64,000 nt of DNA from Thermocaproicibacter sp002410755 (GCA_036839715.1 DAITDU010000002.1:35441-99440), one strand, 5' to 3'. Shown: positions 15,452-25,098, counted from the stretch's first letter. The notes: generated by a model not told the origin, from the letters alone. Numbers and translations: made by a program.

Positions 15452-16267
15452 ATGAAATTTTTCCATCTTTCTGACCTGCATATTGGTAAGCGGGTGAATG
15501 AATTTGACCTGCTGAAAGACCAGGAATACATTCTCGGACAGATTCTCACACTCGCCAAGCGGGAAAAGCCTGACGCAGTCCTGATTGCCGGTGACCTATA
15601 TGACCGCAGCGTCCCGCCGGCCGGCGCTGTGGAGCTGCTTGACTCCTTCCTTACGGAGCTTGCCGGGCTTTGCTGTGCTGTGCTTGCCATAAGCGGAAAC
15701 CATGATTCCCCTGAGCGTCTTGACTTTGGCAGCCGGATTATGAGCCGTTCAGGCGTAACCATCGCCGGTTCGTTCCGCGGGAAGCCGCAGGAAGTCACAC
15801 TGAGGGATTGCTATGGCCCCGTCCATTTCTGGCTGCTGCCATATCTGAAGCCTGCCTGTGCCGCACCATACTTCCCGCCGGAAAAGCTCAGCTCCTGCGA
15901 GAGCACGGTGCGCACCGCACTTTCCGCGGCAGGATGGAACCCCACTGAACGGAACGTGCTGGTCGCCCATCAGTTCGTGACAGCATTTGGCACCGATCCG
16001 GAACGCTGCGATTCTGAAACGCTTTCACTCGGCGGCTCGGATGCAGTCGATTTTTCTGCTTTTGACGGCTTCGATTATGTTGCGCTTGGCCACCTGCATG
16101 GCCCACAGCATATCGGGCGGCAGGAAGTCCGATACGCCGGTTCACCGCTCAAATATTCGTTCTCTGAAGTACGACAGAAAAAATCCGTCGCCGTGGTAGA
16201 GTTGAAAGAGAAGGGCAGCGTTTCCATTCGGTTGACCCACTTTCCCCGCTGCATGAAATGCGCGTGA
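15452..16267 (+). CDS. sbcD: exonuclease subunit SbcD, N-terminal part (frameshifted)
   Basis: 271 codons. The calcineurin-type nuclease core is intact: FFHLSDLHIGKR, AGDLYDRS, ISGNHDSPERL, VAHQF and ALGHLHGPQ carry the metal-binding residues. The family is normally about 380-400 residues. The frame here ends early with the aberrant tail RLTHFPRCMKCA, while the +2 frame reads VDPLSPLHEMRVIRG, the expected capping-domain sequence. One missing base near 16222-16233 explains this; restored length would be about 384 residues. SbcD pairs with SbcC (Mre11-Rad50 type) to cleave hairpins and process double-strand breaks. Confidence 0.88.
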   Translation: MKFFHLSDLHIGKRVNEFDLLKDQEYILGQILTLAKREKPDAVLIAGDLYDRSVPPAGAVELLDSFLTELAGLCCAVLAISGNHDSPERLDFGSRIMSRSGVTIAGSFRGKPQEVTLRDCYGPVHFWLLPYLKPACAAPYFPPEKLSSCESTVRTALSAAGWNPTERNVLVAHQFVTAFGTDPERCDSETLSLGGSDAVDFSAFDGFDYVALGHLHGPQHIGRQEVRYAGSPLKYSFSEVRQKKSVAVVELKEKGSVSIRLTHFPRCMKCA

Positions 16268-16605
16268 TCCGCGGGCCGATTGCCGAGCTGACGAAACAGG
16301 AAAACGTCACCTGCGGCAGCCGGGAAGATTATATCCGCGCAGAGCTGACGGATGGGCACGCCATTGCCCGTGCCGCCGACCGGCTGCGCGCCGTCTACCC
16401 CAATCTGATGTGCATTGAATTTACAGGCGCTCCCGGCCCGGCGGCACCATCGAAAACCGCCGCTTCCGGCGATGTGGCGCACCGGACGCCACAGGAGCTT
16501 TTTGCGGAATTTTACCGCAACCAGAATGGCCGTGAGCTGCCGGAAGGGGAATGCGCAGAGCTGGAGAATGCCGTACGCGCGGCAGGCGAGGGGGAAAAGC
16601 CATGA
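16231..16605 (+). CDS. sbcD: exonuclease subunit SbcD, C-terminal part (frameshifted)
   Basis: About 124 codons in the frame VDPLSPLHEMRVIRGPIAEL... This is the SbcD C-terminal capping region that normally follows the nuclease core. There is no ribosome site before the ATG at 16258, so it is unlikely to be an independent gene. Its stop overlaps the sbcC start as ATGA (16602-16605), the usual sbcD-sbcC coupling, which also argues that this is the authentic sbcD tail. Confidence 0.8.
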   Translation, partial: VDPLSPLHEMRVIRGPIAELTKQENVTCGSREDYIRAELTDGHAIARAADRLRAVYPNLMCIEFTGAPGPAAPSKTAASGDVAHRTPQELFAEFYRNQNGRELPEGECAELENAVRAAGEGEKP

Positions 16606-19600
16606 AGCCGATTTTGCTTGTTATGAACGCTTTCGGCCCCTATGCAGGCCGCACGGAAGTACCGTTTTCCGAACTTGGCCCGGATGGGATTTTCCTCATC
16701 TGCGGCGACACCGGCGCAGGCAAGACAACTATCTTTGACGCCATCACCTTTGCGCTGTACGGCGAGGCCAGCGGCTCCACCCGTACTGCGGACTCCCTGC
16801 GGAGTAATTTCGCCGCACCGGATGCAAAGCCTTTTGTCGAGCTAACCTTCACCCACGCGGGGAAGCGCTACAAAATCACGCGCAGCCCGCGCTACCAGCG
16901 CCCAAAGCGCGGCGGCGGCATTACCACCGCAAACGCCGACGCCGCCCTGACTTCTCCCGACGGCTCCGTCCTGTCCGGCGCAACCAATGTTACGAACGCC
17001 GTTACGGAGCTGCTTGGTATTGACTGCCGCCAGTTCCGCCAGACCTCAATGATTGCGCAGGGGGAATTCCTCAATCTGCTGCTTGCGGACAGCGCCGAAC
17101 GCTCCGAGATTTTCCGCCGTGTTTTTAACACGGACATCTGCCGCAGCATTCAGGATTATTTTCACAGCCGGAAACAAGGACTTGGAACCCTGCTGGAAGA
17201 GAACAGCCGCTTGATTTTTCAGGACGCGGCATCTGCCCGGCCGGACGGAAAAGCCCTCTCCGAAGGAGACCTTGCATCATTTGCAAAGGCGCAGAATGTC
17301 AGCCTTGCACCAGCCCTCCTGAAAAAAATCTCCGCGGCCGCAGATGCGGACGGGGAAGCGGAAAAGGAGCTTTCCGCGCGGCGCAAACGGGAACAGGGAC
17401 AGATTTCCGAATTTACTGCGCTCCTTGCGGAAGGCACACAGCGCAACCTCCTTCTCAGCGAACTGGAACAGGCTGAAAAGCATTCTACCGAACTGGAAAG
17501 CCGCTCCGCTTCCATCGCTGGGGATGAAAAAAAGCTTCAGCGCGCCGAAAAGGCAGAATCCCTGGTTTCTCCCGCACGGGAAACCTTTTTGCGGGAAAAG
17601 GATTCTCTGGAAAGCCAAAAGCGTACCCTTGCGGAAACAAAAGCGCGCATCACAGGCCTTTCCGCAAAACAGGAAAAGCTTTCCTCTGTTTTGGAGGCAG
17701 AGCGTGCAAAGGAATCCCGCCGCGCAGAGTTGGAACGGAAAATTTCCGTCCTTTCCGCAGCCATGCCGCAGTACGAAAAGGCCCGCACCCTCCGGGCGGA
17801 AGCAGATAAGCTTACACGGGAACTTACCCTGGCTAAAACGGCAGAGAAATCTGCCCTGAAAGAGCGGGACTCGCTGCAAATCAGGCGGGACGCCACAGCG
17901 AAATCACTGGAGGGACACGGGGATGCCGAAGCGCGCCGGGTTGCCTGCGAAGCCGAACTGGAACGGCAGAAACAGGCAGCAGACCGCCTCACGGAAATTG
18001 AAAAAGGTATCCGGGAAATTTTCAAGACTCAGGCCGCGCGGAGAAAAGATGCAGCGGAGTACACGGCAGAAGAAGCCGCTTTCCGGGAAGTGCAGGCACA
18101 AGCTGAGAGTGCGGAGCTTGCATTCCTGCGCGGGCAGGCCGGCATCATGGCGCAATCGCTCCGGGAGGGGAAACCCTGCCCCGTCTGCGGTTCTCTTCAG
18201 CATCCCGCCCCTGCAAAGCCGGAGGGAAATGCACCGGACGAAGCATCCCTCCGCAAACTGCAAAAGGTGCGTGATGAGCGCCGGGAAACGCTGAGGCAAA
18301 AAAGCCTTGAGCTTGGGAAACTCAGCACAAAGCTGGAAGAAAATCTCGGCGGCCTCCGTTCCTCAGCATCATCCGTACTGGGCGACCTTTCCGGCTGCGG
18401 TACGGTCAAGGCACTGGAGCACCGTGTCACAGGCGAATTGGAAACCATAAACGCCAAACTGTCGGGGCTGCAAAAAAAACTTACCGCAGAGGAAGCGGAA
18501 TGTGCCGCGGTACGGCAGCTTACGGAGCAGGGGAAAAATACGGAAAAGCTGCTCGAGGAAGCACAGGAAAAGGCAAAAATGCTCAGTGACCGCGAAAGCA
18601 GGCTGACTGCCATGTGCGAGGCAAAAAAGGCCGAAGTCCATGCTGTTGCAGGGACGCTTGCCTTTGATTCCGCAGGGCAGGCCGAAACAGCCCTTTCCGG
18701 ATGGAAACAGAATCTTGCAGCGGCAAAAGCCGCGCTGGAATCGGCGGAACAGGCATACCGTGGCTGTGAAAAAGAGCTTGCGGCAGCCAAAGCCCTTTCC
18801 GGGCAAAGCGAAAAGGCAGTTGCAGAAGGGACTGTCCGAGGGGACACCGCAAAAAAAGATTATTTTGCAAAGCTTACCGAGGCTGGTTTTTCCGGGGAAG
18901 CTGATTATCTTTCTTCCCTCCTGACGGCAGAAGCCAAGGGAACCCTGCGGAAACGGCTGGACTCTTTCCGGGAAGAGCAGGTGCGCACACAGGAGACTGC
19001 CGAGCGCCTCAAACGGGAAACCGCAGGGAAAAAGCCGGTTGACCTCGCTGCCCTCAAAGGGAAGCAGCAGACTACACAGGCGTCGGAAAATTCTACGGAA
19101 ACAGAGCTGCGTGAGACTGCCCTTCGGCTGGATGCCAACCGCCGCTGTGCAGAGCACATGAGGAAGTCCCTTGCCGAGCGGGAGTCACTGAACAATGCCT
19201 TTGAAAATGCGCTTGATCTCGACCGCACCGCAAATGGCTCAATCCCCGGCAGGCAGCGCCTCACGTTTGAACAGTTTGTGCAGGCTGCATATTTTGGGCG
19301 CATCCTTGAGCAGGCGAACCTGCGCCTTTCCGCCATGACAGACGGGCGCTATGCACTCCTGCGTCGGGAAGAGGCAACCGACCTCCGCCTGCACTTTGGC
19401 CTTGACCTCGATGTAATGGACAACTACACCGGGAAACCGCGTGACGTCAAGTCACTGTCCGGCGGGGAATCGTTCAAGGCATCGCTTGCGCTTGCGCTCG
19501 GCCTTTCCGACGTCGTGCAGAATTCTTCGGGCGGTGTCCGCATTGAGACCATGTTTATCGACGAGGGCTTTGGCTCCCTTGATGAGGAATCACTCCGGCA

Positions 19601-19748
19601 GGCCATTGGGACTCTTGCCAACCTCGGGAAGGGCGGCAGGCTCGTGGGGATTATCTCGCATGTTACAGAACTGCGTGAGCAGATTGACCGGCAGATTGTT
19701 GTTGAGCGCGGCATCAGCGGCAGCAGCCTGCACATGGTCAGGGGATAA
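16602..19748 (+). CDS. sbcC: exonuclease subunit SbcC (Rad50-type SMC ATPase)
   Basis: 1048 residues starting MKPILLVMNAFGPYAG. Walker A is GDTGAGKT (about 35-42). Two long coiled-coil arms flank the zinc hook CPVC at Cys526/Cys529. The C-terminal lobe has the signature LSGGESFKASLALALGLSD, Walker B FIDEGFGSLDEES and a D-loop. This is a complete Rad50-like ATPase that drives the SbcD nuclease. Start chosen at the ATGA overlap with sbcD; upstream in-frame starts lie inside sbcD. The arms are rich in Glu/Lys/Ala as expected of coiled coils. Confidence 0.95.
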   Translation: MKPILLVMNAFGPYAGRTEVPFSELGPDGIFLICGDTGAGKTTIFDAITFALYGEASGSTRTADSLRSNFAAPDAKPFVELTFTHAGKRYKITRSPRYQRPKRGGGITTANADAALTSPDGSVLSGATNVTNAVTELLGIDCRQFRQTSMIAQGEFLNLLLADSAERSEIFRRVFNTDICRSIQDYFHSRKQGLGTLLEENSRLIFQDAASARPDGKALSEGDLASFAKAQNVSLAPALLKKISAAADADGEAEKELSARRKREQGQISEFTALLAEGTQRNLLLSELEQAEKHSTELESRSASIAGDEKKLQRAEKAESLVSPARETFLREKDSLESQKRTLAETKARITGLSAKQEKLSSVLEAERAKESRRAELERKISVLSAAMPQYEKARTLRAEADKLTRELTLAKTAEKSALKERDSLQIRRDATAKSLEGHGDAEARRVACEAELERQKQAADRLTEIEKGIREIFKTQAARRKDAAEYTAEEAAFREVQAQAESAELAFLRGQAGIMAQSLREGKPCPVCGSLQHPAPAKPEGNAPDEASLRKLQKVRDERRETLRQKSLELGKLSTKLEENLGGLRSSASSVLGDLSGCGTVKALEHRVTGELETINAKLSGLQKKLTAEEAECAAVRQLTEQGKNTEKLLEEAQEKAKMLSDRESRLTAMCEAKKAEVHAVAGTLAFDSAGQAETALSGWKQNLAAAKAALESAEQAYRGCEKELAAAKALSGQSEKAVAEGTVRGDTAKKDYFAKLTEAGFSGEADYLSSLLTAEAKGTLRKRLDSFREEQVRTQETAERLKRETAGKKPVDLAALKGKQQTTQASENSTETELRETALRLDANRRCAEHMRKSLAERESLNNAFENALDLDRTANGSIPGRQRLTFEQFVQAAYFGRILEQANLRLSAMTDGRYALLRREEATDLRLHFGLDLDVMDNYTGKPRDVKSLSGGESFKASLALALGLSDVVQNSSGGVRIETMFIDEGFGSLDEESLRQAIGTLANLGKGGRLVGIISHVTELREQIDRQIVVERGISGSSLHMVRG

Positions 19749-19777
19749 GTTTTCCCCTGTCCGCAGCGGAAAGAAAG

Positions 19778-19840
19778 GGCCCGATCTTGAAACAGGCGCA
19801 GTTAAACTGCTGTCCCCCTGTTTCAAGACCGGGCCTATGT
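19778..19840. terminator. bidirectional terminator between sbcC and mltG
   Basis: Nineteen-base arms 19778-19796 and 19817-19835 pair with a single mismatch. The loop holds a smaller hairpin (GCAGTT/AACTGC). A TATGTTTTG tail follows on the plus strand. Serves both convergent genes. Confidence 0.8.
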
Positions 19841-19859
19841 TTTGCTTACAGTATTTTCC

Positions 19860-20813
19860 TCAATTAAGGCCAAGCTCACGCAGCTTTGCGTCGTGTTCCT
19901 CCTTTGTTTTCTGATAGTAGAACTTCCCGTTCGCCGTGCAGTAATAGTAATAGCTGGTGGAAGCGGGGTTTGCAGCCGCATAAAGCGCATTCGCGCCGGG
20001 ATTGCAGATTGGCCCTGTGGGAAGCTCTTTGCAACGGTACGTACTGTAATAAAACCTGAAATCATGGGAGAATGGCGGGTCTGCCTCGAAAAGCGTCTGC
20101 TCGCAGTAGACGCGCGTAGCATCGGCTTCCAGACGCTGCCCGACGTTCAGGCGGTTATGGAACACGGATGAAACCATCCTCATGCTTTCCATGGTTGTTG
20201 CTTCCCGCTCAATAATGGACGCAAGTGTCACAACCTTATCTACCGTCATGCCGGAATATTTGTAATTCCCCTCGATATGCGCTTCAGCATTCCGCAGGAA
20301 CTTTCCTACGGCGTCCTGCGGCTTCATATTAACATACATTACATACGTATCCGGATAAAGATACCCTTCCAGTTTGTACGCCCGCCACTTGCTCGACGGG
20401 ATTGCCTTTACAAGGGGATAGTAGGTAAAATCATAGGTCTGCGCCATTTTGATGAAATTTGCCGCAGTGCAGACGCCTTTCGCTTCAAGCCGCGCGGCAA
20501 TCTGCGCGATCGTAAAGCCCTCCGGGATTGTAACGCTTACCGTTGCTTGTTTTTCTGCTTTTGGAGGCGAAGACACGGAAGAAACCGCAGCAGGGGCGGA
20601 CGGCGCAGTCTGAGCAGAGGAAACACTTGAGCTTTCGCTGCCCTGAAGCTCGGATTCCAGCTCTGTTTCACCGGAAAATCCGGTGCCGGTCTCGCCCATA
20701 GATGAGGACGACGTCAGCGCAGAGGACGCTGCCGTCTGGTGGGAACATCCGGCAGAGAAAACCAGGAGGACAGGCAGGAGTAAAGCTGCCGCAAACCATT
20801 TTATGTTTTTCAT
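19860..20813 (-). CDS. mltG: endolytic transglycosylase MltG-like protein (YceG fold), lipoprotein form
   Basis: 317 residues from ATG 20813 (AGGGAAGC upstream). The signal ends in a lipobox VFSAGC, so it should be lipid-anchored instead of held by the usual single TM helix. A Ser/Ala-rich linker (about 20-75) precedes a LysM-like segment TIPEGFTIAQIAARL and the YceG catalytic domain with ASIIEREA (catalytic Glu202 by analogy to E. coli MltG), FHNRL and YSTYRCKELPTGPICNPG. MltG cleaves nascent glycan strands near the membrane and sets their length. It has its own promoter. Confidence 0.88.
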   Translation of the reverse strand: MKNIKWFAAALLLPVLLVFSAGCSHQTAASSALTSSSSMGETGTGFSGETELESELQGSESSSVSSAQTAPSAPAAVSSVSSPPKAEKQATVSVTIPEGFTIAQIAARLEAKGVCTAANFIKMAQTYDFTYYPLVKAIPSSKWRAYKLEGYLYPDTYVMYVNMKPQDAVGKFLRNAEAHIEGNYKYSGMTVDKVVTLASIIEREATTMESMRMVSSVFHNRLNVGQRLEADATRVYCEQTLFEADPPFSHDFRFYYSTYRCKELPTGPICNPGANALYAAANPASTSYYYYCTANGKFYYQKTKEEHDAKLRELGLN

Positions 20814-20868
20814 AGTAAAAAGCTTCCCTGTATTTTCAAATTTTAATGATAATTCAATAATATTATAC

Positions 20869-20897
20869 ATTATACCATATCATACAAGGAATGACAA
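20869..20897 (-). promoter_or_regulatory. mltG promoter
   Basis: Minus strand TTGTCA (20897-20892), 17-base spacer, TATAAT (20874-20869), about 56 bases before the mltG start. Confidence 0.75.
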
Positions 20898-20928
20898 GAA
20901 CGCTGATAATATACATTTTTCCTCAGCT

Positions 20929-23900
20929 TCAGTCAACAGACTTCAGGCTTTCGACCATGTTGATTTTCCGGAATTTTGGCCTGACAATAACGTCCACCGC
21001 AGCGGTAAAGCCGAGCGTGAGCAGGATGCTCCAGAAATAGGAAAGCGGGGCAATATCACGCGGGAACATGCAGATATCGACTTCTACCGTTGTCACAACG
21101 GCGGCGTGCATAAAAATGCCAAGCACAAGGCCAAGCGCACAGCCAATCAGCGTCAGCACAGTTGTCTCACGGTAAATGTAGGCTTCGCATTCCTGCACAG
21201 TAAAGCCAAGCACACGCAGGGTTGCCATCTCGCGGGCCCGCTCGTTGATGTTGATATTTGTCAGGTTGTAAAGCACAACAAACGAAAGCATCCCTGCACA
21301 GAAAATAAAAATCAGCACAATGACGTCAAGTGCATGAATAACATTGTCAAACATTGAAGTAACATCGTCGAGGAAAGCAACCGTGGCAATGCCTTTTTGC
21401 CCAAGCAGCTCGCTTCCAAGCGCCGTCCGCTTACTGCCGACGGCGCTTTCCTGTGCAAGGACCTCGTTTGGTGTTTCCGTCCGCCCAGTTACGGAACGGT
21501 AAATCTCCGGGGCGATATAAACGTAATGGTAGATATAGTTTTCCGTAATCCCTGTGACAGTAAATTCATGGTTCTTCCCGGCACCGTCCGGCACCGTAAT
21601 CTTACTGCCTGTTTTCAGGCCAAGATGGGAAGCCAGTTTTTCCGTCACAATGACGCTGTCTTTCACAGATGAAATTTTTCCGTGCGTCATCCTGCTGCGC
21701 AAGTCGACAAAATCCGGAAGCTGCACGGTGCTCTGCGGTACAACAACATATCCGGTCAGCGTCTTTCCGCCTTTTGTAAAATCCGTCGAGCGGAGCGAAC
21801 ATGCCATCCATTTTGAAATGCGCGACTTGTCATTCAGGACTGCCTTTGCACCCTCTGAAAGTCCGCTGCTGCGCAGGGAAACCTGCATATTGTAGTGGTA
21901 CAGGTCCGTAAACTGGTAGGAAACAATATGGTGGACGCTGTCACGCAGGCCGAAGCCGGTCAGCATCAGCGCCGTGCAGCCCACAATCCCGGCAATCGTC
22001 ATGTAAAAGCGTTTTTTGTAACGGAACAGGTTGCGCGCCGTCACTTTTGAAGAAAAATTCATCCGGTTCCAGACAGGCTTTACATGCTCCAGCAGAATGC
22101 GTTTGCCGGGTTCCGGCGCTTTCGGCAGAAGCAGCGCCGCGGGTTTTTCCCGCAGGATAGCGCTGCATGAGCCAAACGTGGAAATGACCGCCACAGCAAC
22201 GGCAAGCAGGCACCCAAGCGTTGCATAGAACCAGTTCATCCGCGGAGAAAGCGGCGGCCCGCTGTAAAGGATGCGGTAAGCATTCCAACAGGCAGAAGGC
22301 AACGTCATGCAACCGGCCGTAACTCCGACGATGCCGCCGGAAAGGCTTACAAATATTGCATAGAGCAGATATTTTTTCATAATGCGCGATTTTGGAAAGC
22401 CAAGCGCTTTATAGGTGCCAATTTCCAGGCGGTCCTCTTCCACCATGCGTGTCATGGTGGTAAGCACGACAAGCACCGCTACAAGAAAGAAAAATACCGG
22501 AAACAGGCGCGCAATGGACTGCATCCGGTTTGCATCCTCAGAAAAGCTTTCAAGCCCAACGTTTTTGTCACGGTTCAGCACATACCAGACAGGGAGCGCA
22601 ACCGAATTAATTTTTTTCTGCGCATTGGAAATTTTCTTCTGCGCATCGGCAAGACGGGTATCCGCGTCCTGCTTCGATTTTGCATATTGAGCCTTGTTTT
22701 CCTTCAGCTTTTCTTCCGCCGAGGAAAGGGATTTTTCGCCTGCCGCAATCTGCTCCTTTGCCGCGGCAAGCTGGGAAGATTTTTGCGAAAGCTCCGCCTG
22801 TGCCGCAGCAAGCTTTTCTTCCGCCGCTGATTTCTGCTGCTGATAGGCTTTCTCATTTTCTGAAAACGTTTCCTGCTGCACAGCAAGCTGCTCTTTTGCA
22901 GTATTTAAGTCCCTTTGGGCCTGTTCCAGTGTGGCTTCTTTGGCCGCAAGATCCTGCGCTGCCTTGTTCAGGTCTTCGCTTTCCTCCTTAAGCTGCACTT
23001 CTACGGCGGACAGTTTTTGATCTTTTTCCGTATAATCGTTGATTTTCCTGCTAAGGTTGAGGGCGGTCTGAGAATCGCCAAGCCCTAATTTCTTAAGGGC
23101 TTCCAGCTCCACCTTTGCTTTTGCGATCTCCCCCGACATTGCATCCAGCGCTGCACGGCTCTGTCTAGCTTCGTCTTCTGCGGCGGAAAGGGACTGGTTA
23201 TTTGCCGCAAGCTGAGCTTTTGCCTTGGCTATTTGCCCCGCCGTATCATCAAGCTGTGCTTCTTTTTCGGTGATTTTCTTCTGCGCGGCAGAAAGTTCCG
23301 TCTGCCCTTCTTCCAGCTTTTCTTCCAACGCTGAAAAAGCGCTCTCCGCTGACTGCTTCTCATCCTCAAACTGCTTCTGGGCAGCGTTAAAGGCACTTTC
23401 CTCTGTTGCAGCCTGTTTTTCAGACTCCGCCAGATTCTGCTGGTTTTCCGTAATCTGCTCCTCAGCGTCATCCAATCCTTTTGCCGCAGCGGAAAGCTGC
23501 TCCTGTGCCGATTTTTCCTGCGCCTCATAGTCCGCACGGTAACGGTCCAGTTCCTCCTGCGGAGCGGAAAGCACTTCGGCACGGCGGAGTGATGCACGCT
23601 GCTTGCCGACATTTTCAAGTGCCGTGTAGACAGGTTTGACCGTGTCTTTGTATTCCTGAGTAAAAGCATTCAGCTCCGCGGCACCTTTTACGCGGACATA
23701 CAGGCACGAATAGGGTGTGCTGCTGAATGCCTGGGGCAGAACATAAAGGTAATGGGAAAGCTGCCCGTTTCCGATATCCGTAGAGCCGAGCGTATAACTC
23801 AGGTACATGGGGGACTGCACAAAACCGACAATATGGAACTGCTTGACAGCAAGGCCCTCCCGGCCTTCCTGTTCCTCCACCGTGACAGTCCCGCCAATCT

Positions 23901-24348
23901 GGAGCGTTCGCAGGACCTTCTTCACGCCCAGCACACATTCGTCGGCCTTCTGCGGCCAGCGCCCGGCAATCAGTACAGGTCGGTTCATGGAATCGGCACT
24001 GGTGTCCTGCGCACCCTTTTCCGGCAGGGCATGGATACGCAGGGCAACGTCCTGCGCATCTATGCTGCTCATGGCATCCTCATACCATGAGGGCATCACA
24101 GCTTCAACCCCTTCGGTAGAGTGCACGGCTGCCACATCATTTTGGGAAAAGCCAAGTGTTGAAAGCAGCTCAATATCCATTGCGTTCTGCTGGTCCAGGT
24201 AGCTGTCGACTGTTTCACGCATCTGCGGTGCCGCGGAAAACACGCCTGCGGCAAAACCCGCCCCAAGCGCTACAATTGCAAAGATTGCAAAAAAACGCGT
24301 TTTAGAGCGCGTGATGGAACGCAAAATGGATTTGCCGTAAGCCTTCAT
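20929..24348 (-). CDS. ABC transporter permease with two FtsX domains and a long extracytoplasmic coiled coil
   Basis: 1139 residues from ATG 24348, two bases after the ATPase stop; upstream in-frame starts lie inside that gene. TM1 is about 17-42 (FFAIFAIVALGAGFAAGVF). An extracytoplasmic MacB-like part follows, then about 315 residues of uninterrupted Glu/Gln/Ala/Lys heptads (about 265-580), then three FtsX-type TM helices (about 600-720), a second extracytoplasmic domain, and three more TM helices at the C-terminus (about 1010-1135). The plan resembles bacterial macrolide/lipoprotein-type exporters with the coiled-coil adaptor fused into the permease. Substrate unknown; peptide, lipid or antimicrobial export are possible. 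Confidence 0.88.
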   Translation of the reverse strand: MKAYGKSILRSITRSKTRFFAIFAIVALGAGFAAGVFSAAPQMRETVDSYLDQQNAMDIELLSTLGFSQNDVAAVHSTEGVEAVMPSWYEDAMSSIDAQDVALRIHALPEKGAQDTSADSMNRPVLIAGRWPQKADECVLGVKKVLRTLQIGGTVTVEEQEGREGLAVKQFHIVGFVQSPMYLSYTLGSTDIGNGQLSHYLYVLPQAFSSTPYSCLYVRVKGAAELNAFTQEYKDTVKPVYTALENVGKQRASLRRAEVLSAPQEELDRYRADYEAQEKSAQEQLSAAAKGLDDAEEQITENQQNLAESEKQAATEESAFNAAQKQFEDEKQSAESAFSALEEKLEEGQTELSAAQKKITEKEAQLDDTAGQIAKAKAQLAANNQSLSAAEDEARQSRAALDAMSGEIAKAKVELEALKKLGLGDSQTALNLSRKINDYTEKDQKLSAVEVQLKEESEDLNKAAQDLAAKEATLEQAQRDLNTAKEQLAVQQETFSENEKAYQQQKSAAEEKLAAAQAELSQKSSQLAAAKEQIAAGEKSLSSAEEKLKENKAQYAKSKQDADTRLADAQKKISNAQKKINSVALPVWYVLNRDKNVGLESFSEDANRMQSIARLFPVFFFLVAVLVVLTTMTRMVEEDRLEIGTYKALGFPKSRIMKKYLLYAIFVSLSGGIVGVTAGCMTLPSACWNAYRILYSGPPLSPRMNWFYATLGCLLAVAVAVISTFGSCSAILREKPAALLLPKAPEPGKRILLEHVKPVWNRMNFSSKVTARNLFRYKKRFYMTIAGIVGCTALMLTGFGLRDSVHHIVSYQFTDLYHYNMQVSLRSSGLSEGAKAVLNDKSRISKWMACSLRSTDFTKGGKTLTGYVVVPQSTVQLPDFVDLRSRMTHGKISSVKDSVIVTEKLASHLGLKTGSKITVPDGAGKNHEFTVTGITENYIYHYVYIAPEIYRSVTGRTETPNEVLAQESAVGSKRTALGSELLGQKGIATVAFLDDVTSMFDNVIHALDVIVLIFIFCAGMLSFVVLYNLTNININERAREMATLRVLGFTVQECEAYIYRETTVLTLIGCALGLVLGIFMHAAVVTTVEVDICMFPRDIAPLSYFWSILLTLGFTAAVDVIVRPKFRKINMVESLKSVD

Positions 24349-24349
24349 G

Positions 24350-25051
24350 CTACCATTCGATCCTTTCTGCCGGCAATGAGTTCTCATTTCGTGATATGGA
24401 GCGCACCTTGCCGGAGTGAATGCGGATAACGCGGTCTGCCATGGCAGTAAAGGCCTGGTTGTGCGTGATGACGACCACCGTGCGTCCAAATTTGCGGCAG
24501 GCATTCTGAAGGATAACAAGCACCTGACGGCCCGTTGTGTAGTCAAGCGCGCCGGTTGGTTCGTCACAGAGCAGGAGCTTCGGGTTCTTTGCAAGGGCGC
24601 GGGCAATGGCCACTCGCTGCTGTTCGCCGCCGGAAAGCTGTGCCGGAAAATTGTCCATCCGGCTGCCAAGGCCCACATTCTCAAGAACTACACGCGGGTT
24701 GAGCGGGTCACGGCAGATTTGCGACGCCAACTCTACATTTTCAAGTGCCGTAAGGTTCTGAATCAGGTTGTAAAACTGAAATACAAATCCAACATCATAG
24801 CGGCGGTACTCCGTCAGTTCACGCTCGGTGCAGGCACTCACTTCGCGCCCGTCAACAACGATTCTTCCCGAGGTGCAGGAATCCATACCGCCCAGCATAT
24901 TCAGCACTGTGGTTTTTCCCGCGCCGCTCGGCCCTACAATGACCGTAAACTCGCCCTTCTCAATCTCAAAGCTCACACCGTCTGCCGCGGCAATCACCCT
25001 GCCGCCCATCCGGTATTCCTTGCGGACATCCTGAAACTCAACATACGCCAT
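24350..25051 (-). CDS. ABC transporter ATP-binding protein (MacB/LolD type)
   Basis: 233 residues from ATG 25051, preceded by GAAGGAGG at seven bases. Walker A is GPSGAGKTT, the signature LSGGEQQRVAIARAL, Walker B LLLCDEPTGALD, then the switch histidine in VVITHN. The LSGGEQQR and PTGALD forms are those of the LolD/MacB/FtsE group that pair with FtsX-type permeases, and the partner permease follows two bases later. The pair is likely a complete exporter. Confidence 0.93.
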   Translation of the reverse strand: MAYVEFQDVRKEYRMGGRVIAAADGVSFEIEKGEFTVIVGPSGAGKTTVLNMLGGMDSCTSGRIVVDGREVSACTERELTEYRRYDVGFVFQFYNLIQNLTALENVELASQICRDPLNPRVVLENVGLGSRMDNFPAQLSGGEQQRVAIARALAKNPKLLLCDEPTGALDYTTGRQVLVILQNACRKFGRTVVVITHNQAFTAMADRVIRIHSGKVRSISRNENSLPAERIEW

Positions 25052-25098
25052 CACAGTGCCTCCTTCGTGCTTCCCGCACTCCAGTCTCTCAATATACA

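Noticed and set aside
16222..16235. Programmed frameshifting in sbcD
   Set aside because: No slippery sequence in phase at the shift window, and SbcD is not known to use recoding.
22590..23570. Repetitive-looking DNA in the permease gene as a possible CRISPR or tandem array
   Set aside because: The repetition comes from coiled-coil heptads; there are no regular direct repeats with unique spacers.
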